DNA of 32,192 nt from Candidatus Omnitrophota bacterium. Lineage in GTDB: Bacteria > Hinthialibacterota > Hinthialibacteria > Hinthialibacterales > JAKPRU01. This document shows, piece by piece, positions 15,764-23,380 of the stretch; positions within the stretch are counted from its first letter, which is position 1, and each line of letters opens with the position of its first letter. The notes under the pieces were generated by a model that was not told where the DNA came from, did no database searches, and saw nothing but the letters and a program-made list of their open reading frames with translations. The position numbers and the translations under genes were made by a program. The stretch spans positions 1 through 32,192 of the forward strand of contig JAKPYU010000129.1 in the NCBI GenBank assembly GCA_029568995.1. Direction: 5' to 3'.

Positions 15764-17095
15764 ATGAAAAAGAACGTATCGAGACGGATTTTTCTGATGA
15801 GTGCCGGTGCGGCAATGGCCGGTTGCGCCACGGGACGAGTGCCGAAGCTCAAGAGTATGGGTTACGCCTCTCCCAATGAGAAACTGAATATGGCCGCAAT
15901 CGGTTCCGGCGGCAAAGGAAGTTCCGATATTCGCAGTTGCGCGAAAGCCGGAGAGAATGTGATCGCCCTTTGCGATGTCGATTGGAACCGGGCCTCCAAG
16001 ACCTTCAACGATTTCCCCGATGCGAAGAAGTACAAGGATTTTCGCGTGATGTTGGAGAAGGAGCCGAGCATCGACGCCTGCACGGTTTCCACGCCGGACC
16101 ATACGCATGCTGTGGCCGCCGCCATGGCCATGCGGATGGGCAAGCACGTGTATGTTCAAAAGCCCCTGACCCACACCATGTATGAAGCCCGCAAGTTGAC
16201 CGAGATTGCACGGGAAACCGGCGTTGCGACGCAGATGGGCAACCAGGGCCATTCCGGGGAAGGCGTTCGACAGCTCTGCGAGATGATCTGGACCGGCGCC
16301 ATCGGACAGATCCGGGAAGCGCACATCTGGACGAATCGCCCCGTCTGGCCGCAGGGCATACCCGAACCGTTGCCGGAGGAACCCATCCCCGACACGCTAG
16401 ATTGGGACCTCTGGATCGGGACCGCCCCCATGCGCCCGTATAATCACAGGTATATGCCGCACGACTGGCGTGGCTGGTGGGATTTCGGCTGCTGTGCACT
16501 GGGCGACATGGGTTGCCATATCATGGACCCGGCCAACTGGGCGCTGCGCCTGACCGCGCCAACGGCCATCGAATGCGTCTCCCAGGATGGCGCGAACAAA
16601 CAGACCGGCCCGTTCAAATCCACCATTCGCTACGAGTTCCCTGAACGATTCGGGATGATTCCTGTGACCATCTATTGGCATGACGGCGGCAACCAGCCCC
16701 CACGCCCGGAAGGAATCGGACCGGATGTCAAGATGGGAGACGGAAACAACGGCTCCTATTTCATCGGCGAGAAGGGTATCCTCACCACCGGCGAATACGG
16801 AGACAACAGCCGTTTCCTCTCGGAAGAGATGAACAAAGATTACAGGATGCCGGACCCGATGATTCCGCGTTCGCTCGGACACACCGAAGACTGGCTCCAG
16901 GCGTGCAAAGGCGGCCTTCCGGCCTGCTCCAATTTCAACTATGCGGGGCCATTCACGGAATTTGTGGTGGTTGGAAATGTCGCGCTTCGCTGCGAAGGCA
17001 GACTCGAGTGGGACAGTGCGGCTATGAAGTTCACCAACAATTCCGAAGCCAACAAATACGTCCATGTCGAGTATCGCAAAGGCTGGACGCTGTAA
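15764..17095 (+). CDS. Gfo/Idh/MocA-family oxidoreductase with Tat lipoprotein signal
   Basis: 443 residues from ATG at 15764, which is favoured over the adjacent TTG at 15761 because AGGAGAATAGGA lies just upstream. The signal SRRIFLMSAGAAMAGC has twin arginines and a good lipobox ending at C21, so a Tat-exported lipoprotein is predicted. The Rossmann nucleotide-binding part starts LNMAAIGSGGKG (41-52). STPDHTHAVAAAMAM (109-123) and VYVQKPLTHTMYEA (129-142) follow; the usual EKP lysine motif reads QKP here, with the lysine kept. GNQGHSGEG and GDMGCHIMDPANWAL are typical of the sugar-oxidoreductase subgroup common in Planctomycetes and relatives. Substrates of such exported members are mostly unknown, presumably sugars. 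A perfect-stem terminator follows. Confidence 0.92.
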   Translation: MKKNVSRRIFLMSAGAAMAGCATGRVPKLKSMGYASPNEKLNMAAIGSGGKGSSDIRSCAKAGENVIALCDVDWNRASKTFNDFPDAKKYKDFRVMLEKEPSIDACTVSTPDHTHAVAAAMAMRMGKHVYVQKPLTHTMYEARKLTEIARETGVATQMGNQGHSGEGVRQLCEMIWTGAIGQIREAHIWTNRPVWPQGIPEPLPEEPIPDTLDWDLWIGTAPMRPYNHRYMPHDWRGWWDFGCCALGDMGCHIMDPANWALRLTAPTAIECVSQDGANKQTGPFKSTIRYEFPERFGMIPVTIYWHDGGNQPPRPEGIGPDVKMGDGNNGSYFIGEKGILTTGEYGDNSRFLSEEMNKDYRMPDPMIPRSLGHTEDWLQACKGGLPACSNFNYAGPFTEFVVVGNVALRCEGRLEWDSAAMKFTNNSEANKYVHVEYRKGWTL

Positions 17096-17117
17096 GGACA
17101 TTCGTCACAAGGGACAG

Positions 17118-17158
17118 AAAATCGGCCCGATCTCGAAAAAGGGATGGGGCCGATTTTT
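17118..17158 (+). terminator. Intrinsic terminator after the oxidoreductase
   Basis: AAAATCGGCCC (17118-17128) pairs perfectly with GGGCCGATTTT (17147-17157), an 11-bp stem with U residues at its 3' side. It begins 22 bases after the oxidoreductase stop codon. Confidence 0.8.
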
Positions 17159-17160
17159 AT

Positions 17161-17255
17161 ACCCCCCTTTATCCCCCCGTGAACGGGGGGAAACAGAGCG
17201 CGTAAACGGGGGAATTTTCTCCCTTCCCGTTTACGGGGAGGGATGGGGTGGGGGC
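17161..17255. repeat. C/G-rich double hairpin element
   Basis: CCCCCCGT (17173-17180) and ACGGGGGG (17183-17190) form one perfect hairpin. CGTAAACGGG (17201-17210) and CCCGTTTACG (17226-17235) form a second. They are followed by a GGGGAGGGATGGGGTGGGGG tract. The element fills the gap between the terminator and the end of prepilin 4, and resembles the other C/T-rich intergenic repeats of this window. Confidence 0.75.
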
Positions 17256-17279
17256 ATTCAAGAGCGGAGCAGGACTATC

Positions 17280-17912
17280 TCAACCCGGGAAGTTGGGCGG
17301 AAATGAACCATTGTATATCTTCCCATCAATCATCACATTCCTCATTACGCTTGGGTTGCCGAGGCACCAGTAAATGTCTCCGTTGCTCCGCAATCCGTTG
17401 GATGGCATATACGTATTTCCATTGCCGGAATACCACGCTCCCGAGAATACACTGGAGTCTACTCCGTTTTCCACGTTGTCCGGGCCGATGGTGAAAATGA
17501 CATAGGTGATCCATCGACGATTGTCGGCGGTTCCTGTGCCGGCGGCGCCTGTTTCATAGCACCGGAAATAATTGGAATCCGTCTCGAACTTGTTCTGGAA
17601 CGGGTCCCGCGGAAGCCCACTCATATACCCAACCGGAGTGGTGAGCCAGACTAAACCGGCTTCGGAGCGCGTCCGCTGAAAGATGTTGTGCTCGGATTCA
17701 TTCGGATACGTGTTGTGGTCGAGGTAGTACTGCTCGCAGGAGCTCGCCAGTGCCTTGATGTCGGATTTTGCCTGGGCCACCATCGCGCGGATGCGGGCGT
17801 TCATGAAGTTGGGGACCGCGATCGCCGCCAGAATGCCGATGATCGCCACAACGATGAGCAGTTCAATCAACGTGAAACCGATACGCGCATTGCGGTGTTT
17901 CAACAACTGCAT
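17280..17912 (-). CDS. GspG-like prepilin 4
   Basis: 210 residues from ATG at 17912, chosen because GGAGG (17923-17927) precedes it at a usable distance and the leader is then basic. The open frame upstream to 17990 has no pilin character and runs through the candidate promoter. The leader MQLLKHRNARIG is cut before F13 in FTLIELLIVV. The helix ends VPNFMNARIRAMVAQ. Conserved blocks are LTTPVGYMSGLPRDPF (90-105), FTIGPDN (140-146) and MPSNGLRSNGDIYW (169-182). A tail of about 28 residues rich in asparagine, proline and glycine follows (NGSFPPNFPG), longer than in the siblings. It has its own candidate promoter and no pilus gene beside it. Confidence 0.86.
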   Translation of the reverse strand: MQLLKHRNARIGFTLIELLIVVAIIGILAAIAVPNFMNARIRAMVAQAKSDIKALASSCEQYYLDHNTYPNESEHNIFQRTRSEAGLVWLTTPVGYMSGLPRDPFQNKFETDSNYFRCYETGAAGTGTADNRRWITYVIFTIGPDNVENGVDSSVFSGAWYSGNGNTYMPSNGLRSNGDIYWCLGNPSVMRNVMIDGKIYNGSFPPNFPG

Positions 17913-17962
17913 CCTTTGTATACCTCCGTGTTGGTATCGTGTCTGATCCTCTTGCTGAGAAC

Positions 17963-17990
17963 ATGGTATCGCACAATGCGGATAAGTCAA
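17963..17990 (-). promoter_or_regulatory. Candidate promoter of prepilin 4
   Basis: On the minus strand TTGACT (17985-17990, 5 of 6) and TACCAT (17963-17968, 4 of 6) are 16 bases apart. Start near 17956 gives a leader of about 44 nt, containing the GGAGG ribosome site. Confidence 0.45.
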
Positions 17991-18601
17991 TCAGGCTATG
18001 GGCTATTGCAGGGATCCGTGAAAAAACAGAGGAGACGAAAGAGGCATAATAGGAAACCTGTAAATCCTCTACAGAGAACTTCGAGCCTACCCAAGGATTC
18101 CGAGACAGCCTCTCCTATCAAGCCAATAATCATATAATCATACGATATCGGCCTGGCAGGAAATTAGTTTTTCCATCAGAATAACTCCGGGATAACCCAA
18201 TTTTGCGGAACCGAATAGTCTCGCTAATAACAGGGCTGGAAGAACCGGGGGCAAGATGCCGGTTCCTCCTAAGAAAGCTCACTCGTCGATAGGCAGACCG
18301 GGGAGTCTTGTGGTACCCGATCAACCCCCACCTAACCTCCCCCGATCTTCGGGGGAGGAATCTCGCCCCCACTTTCTTTTCCCAATCACCGGCCTCGCCG
18401 GAGTCGCGCTCGTGAAGAAGCCCTCCCGCCAACCATCTTTATGTTTAAGGCTGTTAATCTCAGATCCAGGATGTCCTGGCTTTTTCTTTGTTTCTTTATT
18501 TTTAATATTTGCATTATTCTTCTATTGTTTTGGCGGAATTTGTGGCAAAAGCCGATGCTGTTCGCCAAATGCTCTCATCCTTATTCAAAGGGAGAATCGG
18601 A
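17991..18601. other. Gene-poor stretch with hairpins
   Basis: No frame here has a ribosome site plus a protein-like sequence. Visible structure: GAACCGG (18242-18248) with CCGGTTC (18259-18265); the dispersed repeat (see next entry); and CCAGGA (18466-18471) with TCCTGG (18474-18479), followed on the plus strand by CTTTTTCTTTG and then an AT-rich stretch to about 18535. The last looks like an intrinsic terminator, but no plus-strand gene is seen before it. Confidence 0.5.
18262..18415. repeat. Dispersed intergenic repeat, copy A
   Basis: It shares about 150 bp with copy B at 23381-23536, in the same orientation: agaaagctc, gagtcttgtg, then caacccccacctaacctccc. The hairpin CCTCCCCCGA (18336-18345)/TCGGGGGAGG (18349-18358) has a 3-base loop, and is followed by cccccactttctttt and cccaatcacc. 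The stem is conserved exactly while flanks differ. Copy C (31706 onward) carries only the right half. Confidence 0.8.
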
Positions 18602-18910
18602 TTACGCTGAATTGGAATGGCCGTTATGGGGGACAGAGGTGGATGAAGAAAGAACCTGGCGCAGGATTTCCAGTTTCTTGACCAAGTCCTCCCAGACCGC
18701 CGTTGTGATGGGATATCCGATCGGGCCTTTACCCTGCTCGACCTCCTGGATCTCATTCCGCATGTTTTCCAGGAATCGGGGAAGGTTGCTGACAGTCAGC
18801 CACGGGGAGAGCTTGATGGGGCCTGTGATATTCCCCTTCTCTTGAAGCCCCCGTTCCACATCGGTCAGGAGCTGGTGGACTCGCCGGATTCCGTCGCTTT
18901 CAAAAGGCAT
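18602..18910 (-). CDS. Small hypothetical protein
   Basis: 102 residues from ATG at 18910, with GGGAG 8 bases upstream, 45 bp after the stop of the polytopic membrane protein. The composition is that of a real soluble helical protein: RRVHQLLTDVERGLQEKGN, LPRFLENMRNEIQEVEQGK and VWEDLVKKLEILRQVLSS are amphipathic helices, linked by a proline-containing turn (GPIGYPITT). There is no signal peptide or cysteine. I do not recognise a family. Position and spacing suggest co-transcription with the membrane protein. Confidence 0.6.
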   Translation of the reverse strand: MPFESDGIRRVHQLLTDVERGLQEKGNITGPIKLSPWLTVSNLPRFLENMRNEIQEVEQGKGPIGYPITTAVWEDLVKKLEILRQVLSSSTSVPHNGHSNSA

Positions 18911-18955
18911 TCGATGCGCTCCCGCCTGCGGATAGTGAATTCCCTTCCCCGTTTC

Positions 18956-20569
18956 TCAGCCCGGGAAAGGCCATTCGGTAATACGGAGGAAATGATTGTA
19001 CAAAGCCTGCAAAATGGCAAGCGAACCGGAAAACACAATCAAGGGGCGAAGAATCGCCAGGCGATTCTCCCGATCTGCAACGCAACACTCCAGCCAATAC
19101 AATAGAAAAAGGAGCGTGGGTGCGGTCATGCCGGAGAAGATGTCCCAATCCGACGGGAATTTTTTGTCGGGCCTCCAGGCAATACCGTAGATGAAATAGG
19201 GAATGAACAACAACGCCAGAAAAGCGGTCCTCCGGTTCCAATGGGGAAGTCGGTGATTCCACAATAGAAACAGGACCAGGCCACAGGCCACGGGAGAGAG
19301 ATAGAAATACATATTGAACAGGACATTCGCCATGCTCCATGAGAAGATCTCGGAGGCGGTGCGGAACATGGCCGCATCGGTTCCGACACGCATGACCTGC
19401 ACTCCCCAGAAATGATCCCACATCGCGCCCGGATCACCGCCAAAACCATAGTACATCAGCCACACCGTGAAAACCGAAACGGGCAGGAAAGACGACAACC
19501 CCAGGACGAGAAAGTCCCGGGATAAGAAGATCTGCCCGTCTGCTTTCCGGGAACGCAAAAACGGCAGCGAGCAGAAAACCGGAATCCACCAGGCTGCCGA
19601 CAAGTGCGTCAGAAACATCAGCGCAAATGCCAGGCCGACCCACACAGGAGATTTGCCATTGATCCGGTATCGCAAGGCTGTCCATAAGAACAGCGTGAAA
19701 GAAGCGGTAAGCAGAGCATAGACCTCGATATTCCCCAGAAAAATCTGCGTGAAACCGCACGATGAGAGAATCGCAAAAAGCCACAGGAGCCGTTCTTCTT
19801 TTTCCTCCTGAAGGCGGTTGATTGAAAAACAAAGGAACGAGACCGCAACGACACCGCAGAGATAATCCAGAACCGCAATGCTGACCATGGGAGAGGATTT
19901 CACCAACCAGGCTCCGAGGAGCGCAACACCACGATAAGAGAGAACCGACAACGGTTCTCGCAGATAATTCACCCAGCGATCGGGATAGGCGCTGTGCAGG
20001 AGCCAATCATAACCGTCCGGAGAGACATTCAGGCTGTGAAAAGGCCAGAGAAACAGAAGCGCTCCGACAACAGTCACCCATGCTTTCTTTCCGAAGTATC
20101 CCCGTATCTCCAGAAAGTGAACCGTATATCGGAGCGCATCGAAGAATCGACGCTCGATATCGGGATGTAACAGCAGACCGACCAGAACCGCCCAACCCGC
20201 TTTGACAGCGAGAGGGAAGGAATTGGGGATGGTGAATGCCCAGAGTTCGACGGGCAGCTGATTCAAGAGACAGAACAACGTGAAAAAAGAAACAAACAGG
20301 GCCGGAAAAAGCGCGATCCCCGGGAAATCCGGGCGGGCCTGTCTGCGAGCGTCCAGAGACACCGCGTAAAGAAGGAAGAGAGGAAGATACAGCCAGGAAG
20401 GAAGCGGCATGAACGCCACAGGCCCGGCAAACAGAACTCCCGCCACCACGCACACAGAAAAACATGCGCATAAGATGAAATCCCGCCGGTTCAAAGGCAA
20501 TCTCCTCGACGTTTCTACGACATCCCTCATCCCGCCGTTTTCCCCGTCCATTCCGTTCGCCGCGTTCAT
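18956..20569 (-). CDS. Polytopic membrane protein, possibly GT-C-type glycosyltransferase
   Basis: 537 residues with about 12-13 hydrophobic helices beginning near residue 30. After the fifth or sixth helix there is an extracytoplasmic-looking segment, NVSPDGYDWLLHSAYPDRW, and later loops are rich in W, Y and D (WRPDKKFPSDWDIFSG). This layout, an acidic first loop followed by many helices, recalls GT-C-type enzymes that use polyprenyl-phosphate sugars, but no defining motif is certain; an uncharacterised membrane protein is the safe call. Start choice is open: no good ribosome site precedes the first ATG (20569), and ATGs at residues 7 and 14 are alternatives. The neighbouring 102-aa gene follows in the same direction. 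Confidence 0.8.
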   Translation of the reverse strand: MNAANGMDGENGGMRDVVETSRRLPLNRRDFILCACFSVCVVAGVLFAGPVAFMPLPSWLYLPLFLLYAVSLDARRQARPDFPGIALFPALFVSFFTLFCLLNQLPVELWAFTIPNSFPLAVKAGWAVLVGLLLHPDIERRFFDALRYTVHFLEIRGYFGKKAWVTVVGALLFLWPFHSLNVSPDGYDWLLHSAYPDRWVNYLREPLSVLSYRGVALLGAWLVKSSPMVSIAVLDYLCGVVAVSFLCFSINRLQEEKEERLLWLFAILSSCGFTQIFLGNIEVYALLTASFTLFLWTALRYRINGKSPVWVGLAFALMFLTHLSAAWWIPVFCSLPFLRSRKADGQIFLSRDFLVLGLSSFLPVSVFTVWLMYYGFGGDPGAMWDHFWGVQVMRVGTDAAMFRTASEIFSWSMANVLFNMYFYLSPVACGLVLFLLWNHRLPHWNRRTAFLALLFIPYFIYGIAWRPDKKFPSDWDIFSGMTAPTLLFLLYWLECCVADRENRLAILRPLIVFSGSLAILQALYNHFLRITEWPFPG

Positions 20570-20682
20570 TCTATCGATAAAAAAGAAAAAGAGGACAATA
20601 GTGACAAGTCACCTTGTCCCCTTCTCAAAGGAGAATTTCTTTCCAAATGCGTAGCCTGCGGCTTGGCGGTTCACCCATCTTT

Positions 20683-20700
20683 GCATCGGGCCGACGATGC
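20683..20700. other. Small perfect hairpin downstream of the HU gene
   Basis: GCATCG (20683-20688) and CGATGC (20695-20700) pair around a 6-base loop, 40 bp beyond the HU stop codon. It lacks a U tract on the minus strand, so a terminator role is uncertain. Confidence 0.3.
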
Positions 20701-20740
20701 CTGATCCCCAATTGCAAAGAGAGATGAATAGTGCTCCCGA

Positions 20741-21052
20741 TTATTTCTTGGTTCCGAGAACGGCGTCTTTGCAAGCCTTGGCAATACGGAATTTCACAAC
20801 CGTCTTCGCCGGGATCTTGACCGGCTCGCCGGTTTGCGGATTCCGCCCCATGCGGGCTTTCCGCTTCACCAGGACCAACTTTCCGAATCCGGGAATGGTG
20901 AATCCCTTCTTCGCCTCTCGGTAGCCGACCTCGGCCAGTTCATCGAGGACCTCGGCGGCCACCTTCTTCTGGATACCCACTTTCTCCGCCAGTTGAGCAA
21001 TCAGCTGGGCCTTCGTCATCGGTTTGGCGACTTTTTTCGGAACGGTTGCCAT
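20741..21052 (-). CDS. HU/IHF-family DNA-binding protein
   Basis: 103 residues from ATG at 21052, with GGAGG 10 bases upstream. The family signature is clear: MTKAQLIAQLAEKVGIQKKVAAEVL, GFTIPGFGKLVLVKRKARMGRNPQTGEPVKIPA and KFRIAKA. The DNA-inserting proline is in the RNPQTGE arm. An N-terminal extension of about 11 residues (MATVPKKVAKP), basic and proline-containing, precedes the usual start; similar tails occur in HU homologues of several phyla. The protein would bend and compact DNA as a dimer in the nucleoid. It is transcribed away from tatD, with a gap of 173 bp, so it probably has its own promoter, though I could not identify one. Confidence 0.95.
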   Translation of the reverse strand: MATVPKKVAKPMTKAQLIAQLAEKVGIQKKVAAEVLDELAEVGYREAKKGFTIPGFGKLVLVKRKARMGRNPQTGEPVKIPAKTVVKFRIAKACKDAVLGTKK

Positions 21053-21225
21053 CTCTCTCGAACCTCCAATAGCATGATGGATCTCTATGATCTGAGTCTT
21101 AAGATCGCGGTATCTTACTCCAGATTAGAGAGAATTTCCACAGAAAAAAGCGATTCCGTAGTACTTTTTTTTGCCGGAACAAGAAAAATTCTTTCAGAAG
21201 GGCAATAAAACAGTCCGAGAACCCC

Positions 21226-22002
21226 TTATTGTTCGATTTTGAAAAGGTCGAGCGCATTCTGAAAGGTTGAATCTGCGATCACATGGGGTGCGTTCTGCCG
21301 GATTGCGGCCACCGATTCCGCTATGTGAATCAAGTACTGCGGCACACATCGTTTTCCTCGATGCGGAGACGGCGCCAGATACGGACAATCCGTTTCGATC
21401 AACAGCCGGTTGGTCGGCGTATCCGCAACGCACTGCCGGAGAGACTCGTCCTTTGAGAATGTGACAATCCCTGAGAAAGAAATGTGCAGACCCAGTTCGA
21501 TAGCAATCTCCATGGTCTGCAGGGACCCGGTATAGCAGTGAAGCACACCTCGGCGTGGTTTCTGTTCCGTGAGAATGGCCACCAGATCGCTCTCACATTC
21601 GCGTGAGTGGACGATGATAGGTAAATCAAGCTCCTTCGCCAGGGCAACCTGTTCCTGGAACAGCTTCTGTTGAATGTCATGCCGCCCGATGGGGTGATGA
21701 TACTCCAGGCCGATTTCGCCAATGGCGACAACGGCCGCATCCTGCGCAAGAAAACGAATCCGGTCCAGGTAATCCTCCGGAGCCTTCACAGAATCATGCG
21801 GAGAAACACCGACAGCGGCGTAAGTTCCTCTCAGCCGACGGCAGAGTTCAATCGCACGCTCGCTGTTTGCCAGGTCGTATCCGACAATGATTGCCGATTC
21901 AACGCCGCTCTGGCGGCTCTCCTCCCATATCCTATCGCAATCCTTCTCAAAGGCAGGCGAATTGAGATGGGTGTGACTGTCAAAGAATCTCAACGTCGCC
22001 AT
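21226..22002 (-). CDS. tatD: TatD-family metal-dependent hydrolase (DNase)
   Basis: 258 residues from ATG at 22002, three bases after the lexA stop, so the two are co-transcribed. The TIM-barrel metal ligands are all present: FDSHTHL (H10, H12), GEIGLEYHH (E96), VHSRE (H132), LHCYTG (H155) and ETDCPYLAP (D205). The third block usually reads GLDYY; EYHH here is a mild change outside the ligands. The family acts as 3'-5' exonuclease or DNase in DNA repair and degradation, or as a hydrolase in the related YcfH/YabD group. Placement after lexA, under a candidate LexA-controlled promoter, supports a DNA-damage role. Length is normal. Confidence 0.93.
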   Translation of the reverse strand: MATLRFFDSHTHLNSPAFEKDCDRIWEESRQSGVESAIIVGYDLANSERAIELCRRLRGTYAAVGVSPHDSVKAPEDYLDRIRFLAQDAAVVAIGEIGLEYHHPIGRHDIQQKLFQEQVALAKELDLPIIVHSRECESDLVAILTEQKPRRGVLHCYTGSLQTMEIAIELGLHISFSGIVTFSKDESLRQCVADTPTNRLLIETDCPYLAPSPHRGKRCVPQYLIHIAESVAAIRQNAPHVIADSTFQNALDLFKIEQ

Positions 22003-22005
22003 CCC

Positions 22006-22647
22006 TCAGAACGCCCGAATCAACCCGACAACCACTCCGACCACCACGACATCCTCCCGGTCCGGATTATCTGCGTTGACCACAATCGGTTGATAGGACG
22101 GGTTGGCGGGTTCCAGAAAGATCTGATTTCCGCGTCGTCGGTACGTCTTGACCGTGGCCTCATCCTCCATGCGAGCTACGACCACATCGCCGTCATGCGC
22201 GTCCGGCTGCGGATGAACCACAACCACATCGCCGCTGTGAATCCCGGCCTCGATCATGCTGTCCCCTTTCACGCGCAAGCCGAACAGGTCCACTCCGGAA
22301 CGTCGCCCGAAGAAGTCCGGATCGACAATCACATCCCCTTCCCGGATATCGGGAGCGGCATAATCCGTGGGACCTGCGGGAACACGCCCCAGGATGGGCA
22401 TTCGGAACTGGGGCTTTGCGGAACGTGCCTCAGCGCCGCGTCGCGTCACACCCCGCGAAGTATAGCGGCTGATTTTGAGATACCCTTTCTCGCCGAGTTT
22501 ATGCAGATGGTACCGTGCCCCGTTGGTTGACGAGATACGGAACCGCCTGCAAATCTCCCGCAGAGTCGGAGGAAAGCCGTTTTTCTCCGTAAACTGATCG
22601 ATATAATGCAGAATCCGCTCTTGTTTGGGTGAAAGATCCTGCCCCAT
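22006..22647 (-). CDS. lexA: LexA repressor, S24 self-cleaving
   Basis: 213 residues from ATG at 22647, with GGAGG 8 bases upstream. The N-terminal winged helix reads LSPKQERILHYIDQF, PPTLREICRRFRISSTNGARYHLHKL. A longer-than-usual linker (RYTSRGVTRRGAEARSAKPQ) leads to the cleavage site, A91-G92 (RVPAGP). The Ser-Lys pair is S130 (VKGDSM) and K167 (EATVKTY). The protein should bind SOS operators as a dimer and cleave itself on RecA filaments. The recognition helix (ISSTNGARYHLHKL) is not the E. coli sequence, so the operator may differ. It follows the DinB-like gene after 66 bp and precedes tatD after 3 bp. Confidence 0.96.
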   Translation of the reverse strand: MGQDLSPKQERILHYIDQFTEKNGFPPTLREICRRFRISSTNGARYHLHKLGEKGYLKISRYTSRGVTRRGAEARSAKPQFRMPILGRVPAGPTDYAAPDIREGDVIVDPDFFGRRSGVDLFGLRVKGDSMIEAGIHSGDVVVVHPQPDAHDGDVVVARMEDEATVKTYRRRGNQIFLEPANPSYQPIVVNADNPDREDVVVVGVVVGLIRAF

Positions 22648-22713
22648 GGTTGTTTTCCTCCGTACCGGGAATTTGTGCCTTCCGCTTGCGGGACGATCTC
22701 GCGGAGCGGTCGT

Positions 22714-23235
22714 CTATTTGACAGTCCGGCGTCCACGATCATCCATTGGAAAGAAATTCAAGTCGATATTCTTGACTGCCTTCGTGATATAAATCACCTG
22801 CCCCAGGTGCTGCGCGAAGTGCTCCACGACATGAAACACGGCGGTCAGCACCGTTTCATCGAATCCCTGGATGGTTCGTCCATCCAGTATCCTCTCATAG
22901 CGTACATTTTCCAGCACGGAGTCGGCCTCGTGCAGAACCGTTTCCAAACGGTCCAGTAATACGTCCTTCGGGATGGGACCGCGTTCCGCGAATTCCTCGG
23001 ACCGGTTGCGCAGATCGCGCTCACGACCGATTCCATGCACAATCCACTGGCGCACATTGCCGCATAAGTGCAGAAGTATGTTTCCAATACTGTTGCTGCA
23101 TTCATTGGGGCGCGCCCAGATTTCCTCTTCGGAAAGCATTTCGATACATCTGACTATCTTCGGCAGATAGTCTTTCGTAAGCCTCCATTGTGCGTGTTCC
23201 AGAAACACCGCTGCTACATCCGCTTCGGTTACCAT
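22714..23235 (-). CDS. DinB-like (DUF1572-type) four-helix protein
   Basis: 173 residues from ATG at 23235, chosen because GGAGG lies 6 bases upstream. An upstream extension of 21 residues in the same frame overlaps the leader, and a second ATG lies 6 bases before the chosen one. The protein has the DinB/YfiT helix-bundle pattern, with three histidines likely to bind a divalent metal: H56 in NILLHLCGNVRQWI, and H139 and H143 in FHVVEHFAQHLGQVIYITK. Members include thiol transferases and, in Bacillus, the damage-inducible DinB. Substrate is unknown; it is not the polymerase IV also called DinB. It is the first gene of the probable SOS operon and has a candidate LexA-box promoter 50 bp upstream, which fits damage induction. 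Confidence 0.85.
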   Translation of the reverse strand: MVTEADVAAVFLEHAQWRLTKDYLPKIVRCIEMLSEEEIWARPNECSNSIGNILLHLCGNVRQWIVHGIGRERDLRNRSEEFAERGPIPKDVLLDRLETVLHEADSVLENVRYERILDGRTIQGFDETVLTAVFHVVEHFAQHLGQVIYITKAVKNIDLNFFPMDDRGRRTVK

Positions 23236-23284
23236 CGGCATCCTCCATACGATATTCGAACTCATGCACTTCTGTTCATTGCGT

Positions 23285-23312
23285 ATTCTACTGACCATCT
23301 GTTCAGTGTCAA
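23285..23312 (-). promoter_or_regulatory. Strong sigma-70 promoter of the DinB-like/lexA/tatD operon
   Basis: On the minus strand a perfect TTGACA (23307-23312) and TAGAAT (23285-23290, 5 of 6) are separated by 16 bases. An A9 tract on the same strand, about 20 bases further upstream, could be an UP element. Start near 23278 gives a leader of about 43 nt to the DinB-like ATG. Confidence 0.65.
23291..23306 (-). promoter_or_regulatory. LexA-box-like operator filling the promoter spacer
   Basis: The spacer CTGAACAGATGGTCAG is palindromic at its ends (CTGA...TCAG). It fits the enterobacterial CTG-N10-CAG rule, and its inner part GAAC-N4-GGTC is one base from the Gram-positive GAAC-N4-GTTC box. 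A LexA dimer here would cover both promoter elements. Binding is an inference. Confidence 0.55.
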
Positions 23313-23380
23313 GCTTTATCCTTCGAATTTCGTGTTTTTTTTTGAAATGACGGTCTTGTGGTTTGCGGAGATTCCTCCCA

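Noticed and set aside
15659..17101. Antisense frames of 221 and 234 codons over the oxidoreductase
   Set aside because: They mirror a clear Gfo/Idh/MocA protein with Tat signal and terminator, and lack ribosome sites.
18130..18432. Minus-strand frame of 100 codons within repeat copy A, with a similar one at 23431-23613 in copy B
   Set aside because: Both translate the same repeat and share a peptide only because of it. No ribosome site or other support is seen.
18466..18490. Plus-strand hairpin CCAGGA/TCCTGG followed by a T-rich run, as a terminator
   Set aside because: No plus-strand gene ends nearby and the loop is only 2 bases. It is noted in the gene-poor stretch, not called as a terminator.
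21670..22530. A 286-codon plus-strand frame opposite tatD and lexA
   Set aside because: The complementary frames carry all catalytic residues of TatD and LexA, and the antisense product has no recognisable feature or ribosome site.
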